64,000 nt of DNA from contig NZ_JAPNXS010000005.1 of NCBI RefSeq assembly GCF_030397575.1, positions 206,116 through 270,115 on the forward strand, in the 5' to 3' direction. Below the pieces are notes generated by a model. The model saw only the letters and a program-made list of their open reading frames with translations, had not been told where the DNA came from and made no database searches. Source of the stretch: Psychromonas sp. 14N.309.X.WAT.B.A12. Lineage in GTDB: Bacteria; Pseudomonadota; Gammaproteobacteria; Enterobacterales; Psychromonadaceae. A program made the position numbers and the translations under genes. This document shows positions 31,236 to 40,604 of this stretch, one piece after another; within the stretch, counting starts at the first letter, position 1, and each line of letters starts with the position of its first letter.

Positions 31236-31321
31236 TCATTTTAAAACTATGAATAACCCAACAATAAAAAAACACGTACAATTAATCTGTTTATCTCTTT
31301 TAACCTTTCAAGCGAGTTATT

Positions 31322-31996
31322 ATGCAGCCTACACCGACGTCTGAATCTCAATTATTAAATTATTGCGAAGCTATAGCCGGCTTTTCTTTATCTGAATTAG
31401 CAGACATAGCAGGGATCATTACCCCAGAAAACCTACGTAAAAACAAAGGCTGGGTAGGACAACTGATAGAGTGGCATTTAGGTGCGTCGGCAGGCAGCAA
31501 ACCTGAGCAAGATTTCAAACACCTCGGCATTGAACTAAAAACTATCCCTATTGATAGTAATGGCAAAGTACTAGAAACCACCTTTGTATGTAGCACTCCC
31601 ATTTTAAATACCACTCACCTTACTTGGGAAAACAGCAACATTCGCAATAAACTCAGTAAAGTATTGTGGCTGCCGGTGCAAGGTGAGCGGAAAATTCCAT
31701 TAGCAGAGCGTTTAGTTGGAAACGGATTTTTATGGACAGCGTCCGCACAGCAAGAACAGTTAATGCGTCAAGACTGGAATGAGCTCATGGAGAAGATAGC
31801 ACTCGGCAAGATCGAGCAGATAAGTGCAAGAGACGGGCAAGTATTGCAACTACGTCCGAAAGCCGCCAATGGGCAAGTGGTGACAGATGCGTATGGTGAA
31901 GAAGGTGAATTAATTAAAGTCAGGCCACGTGGTTTTTATCTTAAAAAGGCATTCACTCAAGATATTATCAATCAACAATTTAATTTAAATGTTTAA
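31322..31996 (+). CDS. mutH: DNA mismatch repair endonuclease MutH
   Basis: Nicks the unmethylated strand at hemimethylated GATC sites when activated by MutS and MutL. 224 residues, close to E. coli (229). The catalytic D-x6-E-x-K is D64, E71 and K73 in '[12 protein letters not shown]'. '[16 protein letters not shown]' and '[11 protein letters not shown]' are family blocks. Presence of mutH implies Dam methylation in this organism and limits it to the mutH-bearing gammaproteobacteria. It is divergent from rppH, as in E. coli. Confidence 0.97.
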   Translation: MQPTPTSESQLLNYCEAIAGFSLSELADIAGIITPENLRKNKGWVGQLIEWHLGASAGSKPEQDFKHLGIELKTIPIDSNGKVLETTFVCSTPILNTTHLTWENSNIRNKLSKVLWLPVQGERKIPLAERLVGNGFLWTASAQQEQLMRQDWNELMEKIALGKIEQISARDGQVLQLRPKAANGQVVTDAYGEEGELIKVRPRGFYLKKAFTQDIINQQFNLNV

Positions 31997-32075
31997 CCAG
32001 AACAAAATTGACTAGAATTTGTACAAATTTTGCAGTAAATTAAATCTCAAAGAGATATAGTTTTAAGGAGTGGAT

Positions 32076-32405
32076 ATGAGCATTAAAAAGCAATTCTTAA
32101 AAAATAAACCCATTGTTAAAGTGACATTCGAAATCAGTAAAGAGATGGCGAATAATGCAAGCACCATTAACCTATTATCAGAGCATAACGAATGGCAGCC
32201 TATTGAATTTAAAAAATTCAAAAACGGTAAATTTAAAATAGCTGAGAATATCTCAATGGAAGATCGTGAAGGTTTTCAATTTATCTATCAAGCTACCTCA
32301 GAAACAGGTGAACCCTTCACACTATTACCTGATGATGCTTACAGTTATGTGGATAATGGCATGAATGACGGTGGTAAAAATGCAGTAGTCGTTTTTGTGG
32401 ACTAA
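32076..32405 (+). CDS. small CBM48/isoamylase-N-type domain protein
   Basis: 109 residues from the ATG at 32076, which has AAGGAG at 32065-32070; a GTG two codons earlier lies inside that ribosome site and is not the start. The sequence folds like an early-set (CBM48/AMPK-beta) glycogen-binding domain: 'VKVTFEISKEMAN-A', 'INLLSEHNEWQPIEFKK' (the H/N-x-W motif), 'FKIAENISM', 'GFQFIYQ' and a final 'DDAYSYVDNG'. No enzyme domain is attached. Orphan CBM48-like proteins of this kind are found in Vibrio and Shewanella; the function is unknown, possibly linked to glycogen. It is 79 bp after mutH on the same strand. Confidence 0.78.
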   Translation: MSIKKQFLKNKPIVKVTFEISKEMANNASTINLLSEHNEWQPIEFKKFKNGKFKIAENISMEDREGFQFIYQATSETGEPFTLLPDDAYSYVDNGMNDGGKNAVVVFVD

Positions 32406-32819
32406 TGATCTTTTAAAATCATTAATACGTAACTCATTATTATTGTGAATCAGTATTTTTAAGAGCACTGCTTTTGCAGAACAGTGTTGAAGTTCGGCTA
32501 GCTTAAATTAAAGCAAACCTCCTCTTTATAAACCTATTTACATAACACTTCGTTATATAACTGTGTACTTCCTTGAACCGTTTTCATGCAATTACTTATT
32601 ATCAGGCAAACAGAAAGATCCAGTTTGCAAAGCCTTGTTATGACAATCATAATCAAGTGTAAAAAATAAACGTTAAGCAGCCTATCTCAAATCAAAAGAG
32701 ATCGATAAAAGTACATTCCGCCACACTACCACTGTAATAATTTACAGTGTAACATGATGGTTATATAACGCTTTCAGATATCAAATACACCAATTCAATG
32801 TATTAATGAGTGAGAAATA
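32406..32819. other. gene-free region upstream of uvrA
   Basis: 414 bp with no gene; ssb, which often diverges from uvrA, is not here. It carries a LexA box at 32732-32747 and, at its left end, a short inverted repeat (AATGAT/ATCATT, 32403-32425) that could end the CBM48-like transcript weakly. Confidence 0.55.
32732..32747. promoter_or_regulatory. LexA (SOS) box of uvrA
   Basis: CTGTAATAATTTACAG matches the gammaproteobacterial LexA consensus CTGT-N8-ACAG exactly, 73 bp before the uvrA start. SOS control of uvrA is well established in relatives. Confidence 0.85.
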
Positions 32820-35654
32820 ATGAACAATATTGAAATTCGCGGTGCAAAAACGCATAACTTAAAAAATATTAGCTTATCAATCCCACGTGATAAATTGGTG
32901 GTGATCACCGGTCTATCAGGTTCGGGAAAATCCTCATTAGCATTTGATACTTTATATGCAGAAGGTCAGCGTCGTTATGTTGAGTCTCTATCTGCCTATG
33001 CACGCCAATTTTTATCATTAATGGAAAAACCGGATGTTGAGCATATTGAAGGTTTATCTCCAGCTATCTCTATCGAACAAAAATCTACCTCGCATAATCC
33101 ACGTTCGACAGTAGGAACCATCACTGAAATTTACGATTACCTTCGATTACTCTTTGCTCGCATCGGCGATCCTCGTTGTCCAACACACGGCGTAACTTTA
33201 CACGCACAAACCGTAAGCCAAATGGTCGATACTATTTTAGAGCAACCAGAAGGCACTAAAATGATGCTATTAGCGCCAATTGTAAAAGGGCGTAAAGGGG
33301 AACATGTTAAAACCTTTGAAAGCCTAGCTGCACAAGGTTTTTTACGTGCACGAATTGACGGTGATGTTTGTGACCTAAGCGATCCACCTAAACTAGCGTT
33401 ACATAAAAAACACACTATCGAAGTGGTGGTTGACCGCTTTAAAGTACGTGATGACTTAAAGCAGCGTTTAGCAGAGTCCGTTGAAACTACGTTAGAGCTA
33501 AGTAACGGCTCAGCTATTTTGGCACACATGGATGATAGTCAGCCTGAACAACTTTTCTCTGCTAATTTCTCTTGTCCGCATTGTGGTTACAGCATTGCAG
33601 AATTAGAGCCGCGTATCTTCTCTTTTAATAGTCCAGCCGGTGCCTGTGAAACTTGTGATGGTTTAGGGGTTGAACAATATTTTGATGAAGCACTAGTGGT
33701 CACTGACCCAACACTGAGTTTAGCCGATGGTGCAATCGAAGGATGGAGTAGCAAATCTAACTACTACTACCAGATTCTGCGTGCGGTTGCAGAGCATTAT
33801 GGATTCTCGCTCACCGCTCCTTTTAAATCATTAAGTAAAAAACACCAGCAATATGTGCTGCAAGGCACTGGAGCAGAAAAAATAGCCTTTACTTACAGTA
33901 ATGATAAAGGTGACTTAGTATCTCGTTTACATGCTTTTGAAGGAGTTATTCCCAATCGCTCACGTCGCTATAAAGAGACAGAATCCCCAGCAATGCGCGA
34001 ATATTTAAGCAAATATATGAACCGTCAATCTTGCTCTAGCTGTGGCGGTTCACGTTTAAAAGAGTCATCTCGTCATGTCTTTATTAATGATGTAAATCTC
34101 TCACATGTATCAGCACTCTCTATTGCCGATGCAGAGCAGTTCTTCGAAAATATTAAATTGGTTGGACAAAAAGCCAAAATAGCAGAAAAGATCTTAAAAG
34201 AGATCCTAGAACGATTGAGTTTCTTAGTGAATGTTGGACTTAATTACTTAAGTTTAGAGCGTAGTGCAGAAACATTATCCGGTGGTGAAGCACAGCGTAT
34301 TCGTTTAGCTAGCCAAATTGGAGCGGGTTTAATGGGGGTAATGTATGTACTTGATGAACCCTCGATTGGTTTACATCAACGCGATAACGAACGTTTATTA
34401 AAAACGCTAACGCATTTACGTGACCTAGGTAATACAGTGATCGTTGTAGAACATGACGAAGATGCTATTCGCCAAGCCGATCATATTATCGATATCGGTC
34501 CAGGTGCAGGGATTCACGGTGGTGAGATTATTGCTGAAGGCAGTTACAAAAAAATATTAAAGTCGAAAGACTCACTAACCGCAGATTATTTAAGTGGCCG
34601 TAAAGAAATTGTCGTGCCAGCGCAACGCACACCACTAACTGATAAATGGGTGAAACTAAAAGAAGCCAGTGCAAACAACTTAAAATCAGTCAATTTAGAC
34701 TTACCATTAGGCGTATTAACCTGTATTACAGGTGTATCGGGTTCAGGTAAATCAACGCTGATCAACGATACTCTCTTTCCGTTAGCACAAACTAAACTGA
34801 ACAAAGCCACAACCATTCAAGCTGCAGCGCATAAGAGCATTACTGGTTTATCACAACTGGATAAAGTGGTGGATATCAACCAAAGTCCAATTGGTCGAAC
34901 GCCACGCTCGAATCCAGCAACTTACACGGGTATTTTTACTCCTATCCGTGAGCTGTTTGCCGCTACGCCAGAATCTCGCTCTCGTGGTTACAAGCCAGGC
35001 CGTTTTAGTTTTAATGTAAAAGGTGGCCGTTGTGAAGCCTGCCAAGGTGATGGCATGATCAAAGTAGAGATGCACTTCCTACCAGATGTTTACGTACCTT
35101 GTGATTCATGTAAAGGACAACGCTATAATCGTGAAACCTTGTCTGTAAAATACAAAGGCAAGAATATTCATGAAACATTGGATATGACAGTAGAAGATGC
35201 CTTTAAATTCTTTGAAGCAGTACCGGTTATTGCACGAAAATTACAGACATTAATGGATGTTGGTTTATCCTACATTCGCCTAGGTCAAGCAGCGACGACT
35301 TTATCTGGCGGTGAAGCACAACGCGTTAAATTGGCTAAAGAGTTATCCAAGCGTGATACGGGTAAAACCCTATATATCCTAGATGAGCCAACAACCGGAT
35401 TACACTTCCACGATATCGCCCAATTACTCAAAGTTATCCATACTCTTCGTGATAAAGGCAATACCCTAGTGATTATAGAACATAACCTAGACGTCATTAA
35501 AACAGCCGATTGGATCATCGACTTAGGCCCTGAAGGTGGTAATGGAGGTGGTGAGATTATTGCCACAGGCACACCAGAAGATGTAGTAAAAGTAAAAGGC
35601 AGTTATACTGGACAGTTCTTAAAACCTATTTTAGAAAAAAGTACCTCTGCATAA
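32820..35654 (+). CDS. uvrA: excinuclease ABC subunit A UvrA
   Basis: Damage-recognition ATPase of nucleotide excision repair. 944 residues (E. coli 940). Two ABC modules: Walker A '[14 protein letters not shown]' near residue 31 and '[10 protein letters not shown]' near 640; ABC signatures '[12 protein letters not shown]' and '[12 protein letters not shown]'. Zinc-finger cysteines are visible in '[14 protein letters not shown]...CETCDG' and '[12 protein letters not shown]...CDSCKG'. The start lies downstream of a perfect LexA box. Single gene; the next gene begins 50 bp later with its own ribosome site. Confidence 0.98.
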   Translation: MNNIEIRGAKTHNLKNISLSIPRDKLVVITGLSGSGKSSLAFDTLYAEGQRRYVESLSAYARQFLSLMEKPDVEHIEGLSPAISIEQKSTSHNPRSTVGTITEIYDYLRLLFARIGDPRCPTHGVTLHAQTVSQMVDTILEQPEGTKMMLLAPIVKGRKGEHVKTFESLAAQGFLRARIDGDVCDLSDPPKLALHKKHTIEVVVDRFKVRDDLKQRLAESVETTLELSNGSAILAHMDDSQPEQLFSANFSCPHCGYSIAELEPRIFSFNSPAGACETCDGLGVEQYFDEALVVTDPTLSLADGAIEGWSSKSNYYYQILRAVAEHYGFSLTAPFKSLSKKHQQYVLQGTGAEKIAFTYSNDKGDLVSRLHAFEGVIPNRSRRYKETESPAMREYLSKYMNRQSCSSCGGSRLKESSRHVFINDVNLSHVSALSIADAEQFFENIKLVGQKAKIAEKILKEILERLSFLVNVGLNYLSLERSAETLSGGEAQRIRLASQIGAGLMGVMYVLDEPSIGLHQRDNERLLKTLTHLRDLGNTVIVVEHDEDAIRQADHIIDIGPGAGIHGGEIIAEGSYKKILKSKDSLTADYLSGRKEIVVPAQRTPLTDKWVKLKEASANNLKSVNLDLPLGVLTCITGVSGSGKSTLINDTLFPLAQTKLNKATTIQAAAHKSITGLSQLDKVVDINQSPIGRTPRSNPATYTGIFTPIRELFAATPESRSRGYKPGRFSFNVKGGRCEACQGDGMIKVEMHFLPDVYVPCDSCKGQRYNRETLSVKYKGKNIHETLDMTVEDAFKFFEAVPVIARKLQTLMDVGLSYIRLGQAATTLSGGEAQRVKLAKELSKRDTGKTLYILDEPTTGLHFHDIAQLLKVIHTLRDKGNTLVIIEHNLDVIKTADWIIDLGPEGGNGGGEIIATGTPEDVVKVKGSYTGQFLKPILEKSTSA

Positions 35655-35704
35655 GCAGGAATATTGCCTTGTTTTAAAATAATAATAATAAATACGAGAG
35701 ATAA

Positions 35705-37450
35705 ATGGACTTACAACAAAAGCTAACACGTGCCTTCTTTATCAGTTTTACATTGTTAATGGGGCTAGGCGCGCACTACTTTCAACATAACCAAGGTGGT
35801 AGTGGGTTACAATTAGCTGTAAACAACGTTGTTTGGATATTTTTCTCTCTTTTAATTGGCTTAGGCCTTTGGCGGATCACCGCCCAACAAAAAATTATCT
35901 ACTCCAAGTACACTGCCATTGTATTTATTGCTTTAGGTTTGTTTTTTCTACCCTTAGCGTACCCCAATAATGCCTTAGCAGATCAAAGCTATACCCGGCT
36001 ATTAGGATTATTCGCAGGTGTGCTGCTATTTCTTAGCCTACAACAATTTAGTTTTACGCGAGAACAAATTATTAAGCTATTACTACTCATTGTATTAGCA
36101 GGCTTTATTCAAGCTTGTTATAGCTTGATGCAAGATTACTTGTTACCAGCCCGTAATTACTTTGGTTATAGCGTCGGTTATGGTCGTCCTTATGGCATCT
36201 TCCAACAACCTAACGTACTTGCCAGCTTTATGGCGACTACGCTTATTTTAAGTGGCTACTTGTTACAACAGGTACAGGATAAAAGACTACAAGCATTTTT
36301 ACTGTTAACTGCATTATTAAATATGTGGGTGATCAGCATTGCCATGTCTCGTACTGGATATTTAGGCACTCTCATCGGGTTATTGCTACTTTTACCTTGG
36401 GCATGGCAAAGTAATAAGAAACGCCTCAGTTTATTTGTACTCGCTGTCATGTTAGGGATAGGTTTTGCTTCTTTAAAAGGCGATGCATTAGGTGCGCGTA
36501 ATGTAGAAGCAATGAAAGAAGGTGGTGCTCGTATTGAAATGTATCAACACGGTTGGCACATGATCAAAGAGAAGCCATTATTAGGATATGGTTACGGCAG
36601 TTTTGAAAAAGAATACCTCTTAAGTCATGCTGAACGTGTTAAAAATGGCGAACTTAACAAGTTTTCTCAAGTATTGACCCATCCTCATAACGATCTTATA
36701 TTTTGGGCGATTGAAGGAGGGATAGCACCTATTTTAGGTATGTTGCTATTAGTGCTTACCTTCTTTTATCGACTATGCTCATTTAACCTTAGCAAAGCGC
36801 TCGCGTTACTTGCCTTAGTGGTACCCATTGGCTTACATACACAAACTGAATATCCTTTATACCATTCCGCATTGCATTGGCTGGTATTAATGGTCTTAGT
36901 CTTTTATGTGGATTCAGAGTCACAAAAAAATAATGAAAAAAACTTTTCGCCCACCTTCTTTTTACGCGTTGCAGGTACATTAATTCCATTATTTACTGCT
37001 ATTTTCATGATCACTAATCTATTTGCGATTCATGCAGTTACGCATTTTGAACGTAGCCAAACACGTGACCTTCGAGAGATCATCAATATTGTCAATCCCT
37101 TGGTATTTGAAGATAACTTATCTTTTCATCTTTACAACTTCCGTTTAACCAATGCGATTAACACAGGTAATCAAGCTGAAATGGAGAAAGTGATATTAGG
37201 TTTAGAAAAAACCATTTACAGCACACCTAAACCGTTTTTCTATCATTTGCTTTATATTGCCTATCAACATCATAACCAACCAGAAAGAGCAGCCGAAGTA
37301 CTAGCTTATGCACGTTATTTATATCCGGGAGATAGCGGTTTAAAGAATGCAGATAAAGTGAAAGAGAGCGCATCAGAAAGGACCTCTGTCGCAGTAACTA
37401 CAAGCCAAGCAACTTCTTCTGCTAATATCAGTAGCGAGGCTCAGCCATAA
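35705..37450 (+). CDS. O-antigen ligase / PglL-type O-oligosaccharyltransferase
   Basis: 581 residues with about 11-12 membrane spans, then a periplasmic/soluble C-terminal tail (about 430-581) with helical, TPR-like character and a Ser/Thr/Ala-rich end. The Wzy_C domain core is seen as 'GRPYGIFQQPNVLASFMA' (PglL_A-type) and the essential large periplasmic loop 'LTHPHNDLIFWAIEGG' with the conserved His. Such enzymes move lipid-linked glycans onto pilins (PglL) or lipid A (WaaL); the C-terminal extension favours PglL. It is followed by a lytic transglycosylase gene one base after the stop, and by the sugar-transferase locus. Confidence 0.82.
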   Translation: MDLQQKLTRAFFISFTLLMGLGAHYFQHNQGGSGLQLAVNNVVWIFFSLLIGLGLWRITAQQKIIYSKYTAIVFIALGLFFLPLAYPNNALADQSYTRLLGLFAGVLLFLSLQQFSFTREQIIKLLLLIVLAGFIQACYSLMQDYLLPARNYFGYSVGYGRPYGIFQQPNVLASFMATTLILSGYLLQQVQDKRLQAFLLLTALLNMWVISIAMSRTGYLGTLIGLLLLLPWAWQSNKKRLSLFVLAVMLGIGFASLKGDALGARNVEAMKEGGARIEMYQHGWHMIKEKPLLGYGYGSFEKEYLLSHAERVKNGELNKFSQVLTHPHNDLIFWAIEGGIAPILGMLLLVLTFFYRLCSFNLSKALALLALVVPIGLHTQTEYPLYHSALHWLVLMVLVFYVDSESQKNNEKNFSPTFFLRVAGTLIPLFTAIFMITNLFAIHAVTHFERSQTRDLREIINIVNPLVFEDNLSFHLYNFRLTNAINTGNQAEMEKVILGLEKTIYSTPKPFFYHLLYIAYQHHNQPERAAEVLAYARYLYPGDSGLKNADKVKESASERTSVAVTTSQATSSANISSEAQP

Positions 37451-37451
37451 T

Positions 37452-38087
37452 ATGAAAGTATTCCGCTCACTATTTGGCTTTATCGCTTTATTACTAAGCG
37501 GACTATTCAGCACCAGTCACGCTGACATTTATATGTATACCGATAAAAATGGTAATAAATACTTTTCTGAGCGCAAAGAAAATGAAAACTACACGCTTCT
37601 ATTACGCAGTGACACGAATAAAAAGCCCACTAGCTTTAGAAACTGGAAAGCGAAAAGCTATACCAACATATCAATTCCACGTGATAAAACCTTACAAAGA
37701 AAGTATCACCCAATCATTTTAAAAGCAGCAGAGAAAAACCAATTAGATCCAGCATTCTTACATGCGGTGATCACTGCAGAATCTGCGTATCAACGTAATG
37801 CAGTATCTTCCGCTGGGGCACAAGGGTTAATGCAGCTAATGCCTGAAACAGCCAAGCGTTTTTCCGTCACCGATGCTTTTGACCCAACACAGAATATTTA
37901 TGCCGGGGCATTATATTTAAAAATATTATTAAAAGAATTTAAAACAAGAGAGCTTGCAGCCGCAGCTTATAATGCAGGAGAAGGAGCAGTCAGGCGCTAT
38001 AAACGCCAAATTCCTCCATACCCAGAAACACAGAAATATGTATCTAAGGTATTAACCTTCTACCAATATTATCAACATAATTTATAA
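37452..38087 (+). CDS. lytic transglycosylase with DUF4124 and SLT domains
   Basis: 211 residues: signal peptide to about residue 24 ('SLFSTSHA'-like cleavage site), a short DUF4124 domain ('DIYMYTDKNGNKYFSE', 25-40) and a C-terminal SLT domain (about 85-205) with catalytic Glu110 in 'AVITAESAYQRNAVSSAGAQ', 'GLMQLMPETAKRF' and 'LAAAAYNAGEGAV'. It would cleave peptidoglycan to 1,6-anhydro-muropeptides in the periplasm, perhaps to make room for a surface structure. It starts 1 bp after the ligase stop, so both are one operon. Confidence 0.93.
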   Translation: MKVFRSLFGFIALLLSGLFSTSHADIYMYTDKNGNKYFSERKENENYTLLLRSDTNKKPTSFRNWKAKSYTNISIPRDKTLQRKYHPIILKAAEKNQLDPAFLHAVITAESAYQRNAVSSAGAQGLMQLMPETAKRFSVTDAFDPTQNIYAGALYLKILLKEFKTRELAAAAYNAGEGAVRRYKRQIPPYPETQKYVSKVLTFYQYYQHNL

Positions 38088-38171
38088 CTTTAGCTAAAAG
38101 GAATATAGTTAATCTTCCTGAAGTAGAAAACTTAACCCCTTAATTTATCTTTGTATGAGTAGTTATTAGTA

Positions 38172-39401
38172 ATGTATAAAACCCAACAATTTTTTTCCAA
38201 TAAATACGTTACTTATGCGATTGGTTTAATCTTAATTTATGCCATCATAGACTTATTTATGCCACTCTCTTATACAACGGTTTACAACAGCTTACTTATT
38301 ACAGTAGCCGTTTATTCTAGCTGCGTAATTACCCTACCTAGAGTCACTAAGTTTTTATTAGTCGACAAAAGTTTATATGTATTGCCTGTGATGCTATCAC
38401 TTTACAGTATCGCGATTATTGCTATCGTTTTATTACGTATCGAATACTCTCGCCCTACTCTCATTTATGGATTTGCCGTAGTTCTATTCTGGCTACTGAT
38501 AAGTGCACGATTTAACCACCAAAGCTCTATTTTAAAACTACAAGCTATCGATAATTTCACTCTTTCATCATTTAATAGCAACCAACATATCGATATTGAA
38601 CCTATCAATTCACCTTATAATCTGAAACAAATTAAAGATGGTCTAGTAGTAAATTTACATAAATCACTAACTGCAGAGCAAGAGAAGTTTATTGCTGACT
38701 GCAGCATCAATAACAAGGTTGTTTACCACTCAGAAACGATTAAAGAGATGATCGAAGGCAAAGTGCAAACCACCCATCTATCAGAAAATGCGCTCAATGC
38801 TTTAAACACTAACCCTAGCTATCGCTTAATCAAACGTTTCATAGAAACAGGCCTAATACTATTAAGTCTCCCAATATTTTTACCATTAATGTTAATCATC
38901 AGCATCGCAATCAAACTAGAGAGTAAAGGTCCGGTTTTCTATACACAGAAACGAATAGGACAAGGCGGAAAAATATTCAAGATTTACAAACTAAGAAGTA
39001 TGGAAGTCGGTTGCCCAAAGGCAGACTCTAAATTCGCCACCGAAGAACACGCAAGAGTGACCAATATTGGCCGATTTATCCGTAAAACCCGCATAGATGA
39101 AGTACCACAGTTTTTTAATGTAATAAAAGGTGAGATGGCCTTAATAGGACCAAGACCAGAGCAAGAAAGCTTTGTAAAAGCCTTTGAAGCAGATATCCCA
39201 TTTTATGGTTACCGCCACATGGTAAAACCCGGCATTACAGGTTGGGCACAAACAGTACAAGGTTATACAGCAGATACCGATTCAACCCGTGAGAAGCTCG
39301 CACACGACCTCTACTACATCAAACACCTATCATTCTGGCTAGATGTAAACATATTCTTTAAAACGCTTAAAACCATGCTAACGGGGTTTGGGGCGAAATA
39401 A
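38172..39401 (+). CDS. polyprenyl-phosphate sugar-1-phosphate transferase (initiating enzyme)
   Basis: 409 residues: four N-terminal membrane helices (about 10-120), a soluble middle region, a fifth helix ('LIKRFIETGLILLSLPIFLPLMLIISIAI', about 217-245) and the C-terminal bacterial sugar transferase domain with 'GPVFYTQKRIGQGGKIFKIYKLRSM', 'TRIDEVPQFFNVIKGEMALIGPRPE' and 'KPGITGWAQ'. It starts a glycan repeat by loading a sugar-1-phosphate on undecaprenyl phosphate (WcaJ/WbaP-like; the sugar is not certain). Its stop is only 3 bp from the stop of the convergent glycan operon, with no terminator between. Confidence 0.92.
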   Translation: MYKTQQFFSNKYVTYAIGLILIYAIIDLFMPLSYTTVYNSLLITVAVYSSCVITLPRVTKFLLVDKSLYVLPVMLSLYSIAIIAIVLLRIEYSRPTLIYGFAVVLFWLLISARFNHQSSILKLQAIDNFTLSSFNSNQHIDIEPINSPYNLKQIKDGLVVNLHKSLTAEQEKFIADCSINNKVVYHSETIKEMIEGKVQTTHLSENALNALNTNPSYRLIKRFIETGLILLSLPIFLPLMLIISIAIKLESKGPVFYTQKRIGQGGKIFKIYKLRSMEVGCPKADSKFATEEHARVTNIGRFIRKTRIDEVPQFFNVIKGEMALIGPRPEQESFVKAFEADIPFYGYRHMVKPGITGWAQTVQGYTADTDSTREKLAHDLYYIKHLSFWLDVNIFFKTLKTMLTGFGAK

Positions 39402-39404
39402 ATA

Positions 39405-40604
39405 TTATTGTAAGTAATTTTTAACGATGAATTCTTTTAATTTATCAACTTGATTATCAGGAATGTCTGAAAAGATCTTATCGTATAACTCTGTTTTACT
39501 ATATGCTTTATTTTGTTTAGCATATTCCATAATTAACTTTTTAAGTTCATCAAAAGATTCTGCTACATCTCCATTTTTCCAATATTCATAATGATTAAGA
39601 CACTCCCAGTCCATTAACGTTGCGTTGATAAATATCCCTTGAATATTTTTATTACATAACAAAAATTCAAAATATTGGCTACTAACATCTCCCATATAAC
39701 AATCTGTATGTGGTATGTAGAATCCGTTGCATAACTTATCTGAATTAATATCAATCAAAATATTTGACGATTGACAATATTTATTTTCAATCGTTAGACC
39801 AAAGTATTTATCAAGTAAAATATGAGGGGCAAATATTAAATTATACTGGGGGTTATTAAAGAAAAAATTCAATATTTTTTCTCCAAACTTACTCCAAGAG
39901 CTTTGTCCTAAGCTATTGTCCCAATGGGGATTGTATAAAAAAGTAAATTGTTGTTTATTAAATAATTTTTCATTCTGAGTATTTAGTGCAAACCTATTAA
40001 TTACATCTTTTTTTAAATAAGCATGTTTATATATTTGAGACGTCATAGGGAAATTACTTTCCTTCCGTAAACGACTAGCTAAAGAAAGAGACGGTGAAAC
40101 AACTAAATCACAACTCCAATCTTTAAAGAATGGATTACCGTTAGAAATTATACCATGCAAACAAAAAACAAGTTTTGTTCCTGTCTCTTTTAGTACTTTT
40201 CCGCCTTTTAGTTCAGTGGTAAAAACTACTTCTTGTTTTGTAAAAAAATCAATATTACTCAAATAATGTCTGTTACCTGATTCAACTATAGAGCTCACCC
40301 CTCTAATATAACCATAAAAATGACGACAGACTTTCACCAGCCAACCTGAATTAAATGACTTAAAAAAAGAAACTAATACATGTTTTAATTTATGACTTAT
40401 TTCAGGCTTTATAATATGGATTTTAGCTTTATTGGCCTTACAGTATATTTTCGAATAAAGCTCATAAAACACATCAATATGTTTTTCATCCGATGAATAT
40501 AAAGTTACGTTAAATGATGAACTATTTAAAAAAGCATCAATTAAAGGAGCTATATGAGCGTGATGTTCATGAGCATCAGATATTTCAAAAGCAATATTTT
40601 TCAT
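39405..40604 (-). CDS. CDP-glycerol glycerophosphotransferase-like protein
   Basis: 399 residues with no signal peptide. The central and C-terminal parts follow the TagB/TagF family pattern: 'FLYNPHWDNSLGQSSW' (as in YAPTWR), 'NLIFAPHILL' (kinase-like K/R-PHP strand) and 'TDCYMGDVSSQYFEFLLCNK' (as in DYSSxxxDY). These enzymes move glycerol-phosphate or ribitol-phosphate onto a sugar or polymer. The match is by motif and is divergent in the first 180 residues. It is the last gene of the minus-strand glycan operon, 1 bp after the Stealth gene. A glycerol-phosphate side group or backbone in the surface polymer is therefore inferred. Confidence 0.68.
   Translation of the reverse strand: MKNIAFEISDAHEHHAHIAPLIDAFLNSSSFNVTLYSSDEKHIDVFYELYSKIYCKANKAKIHIIKPEISHKLKHVLVSFFKSFNSGWLVKVCRHFYGYIRGVSSIVESGNRHYLSNIDFFTKQEVVFTTELKGGKVLKETGTKLVFCLHGIISNGNPFFKDWSCDLVVSPSLSLASRLRKESNFPMTSQIYKHAYLKKDVINRFALNTQNEKLFNKQQFTFLYNPHWDNSLGQSSWSKFGEKILNFFFNNPQYNLIFAPHILLDKYFGLTIENKYCQSSNILIDINSDKLCNGFYIPHTDCYMGDVSSQYFEFLLCNKNIQGIFINATLMDWECLNHYEYWKNGDVAESFDELKKLIMEYAKQNKAYSKTELYDKIFSDIPDNQVDKLKEFIVKNYLQ

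Larger units (their letters stand above)
30670..31321. promoter_or_regulatory. rppH-mutH intergenic region, DARS2-like
   Basis: A 652-bp gene-free, AT-rich region. In E. coli the same gap (mutH-ygdP/rppH) holds DARS2, which regenerates ATP-DnaA. Here two clusters of DnaA boxes with the same spacing lie at 30859-30893 and 31201-31231, about 342 bp apart. The region also contains GATC sites and A/T tracts that could fit IHF or Fis binding, but no consensus IHF site could be fixed by eye. It also holds the rppH and mutH promoters. Confidence 0.7.
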
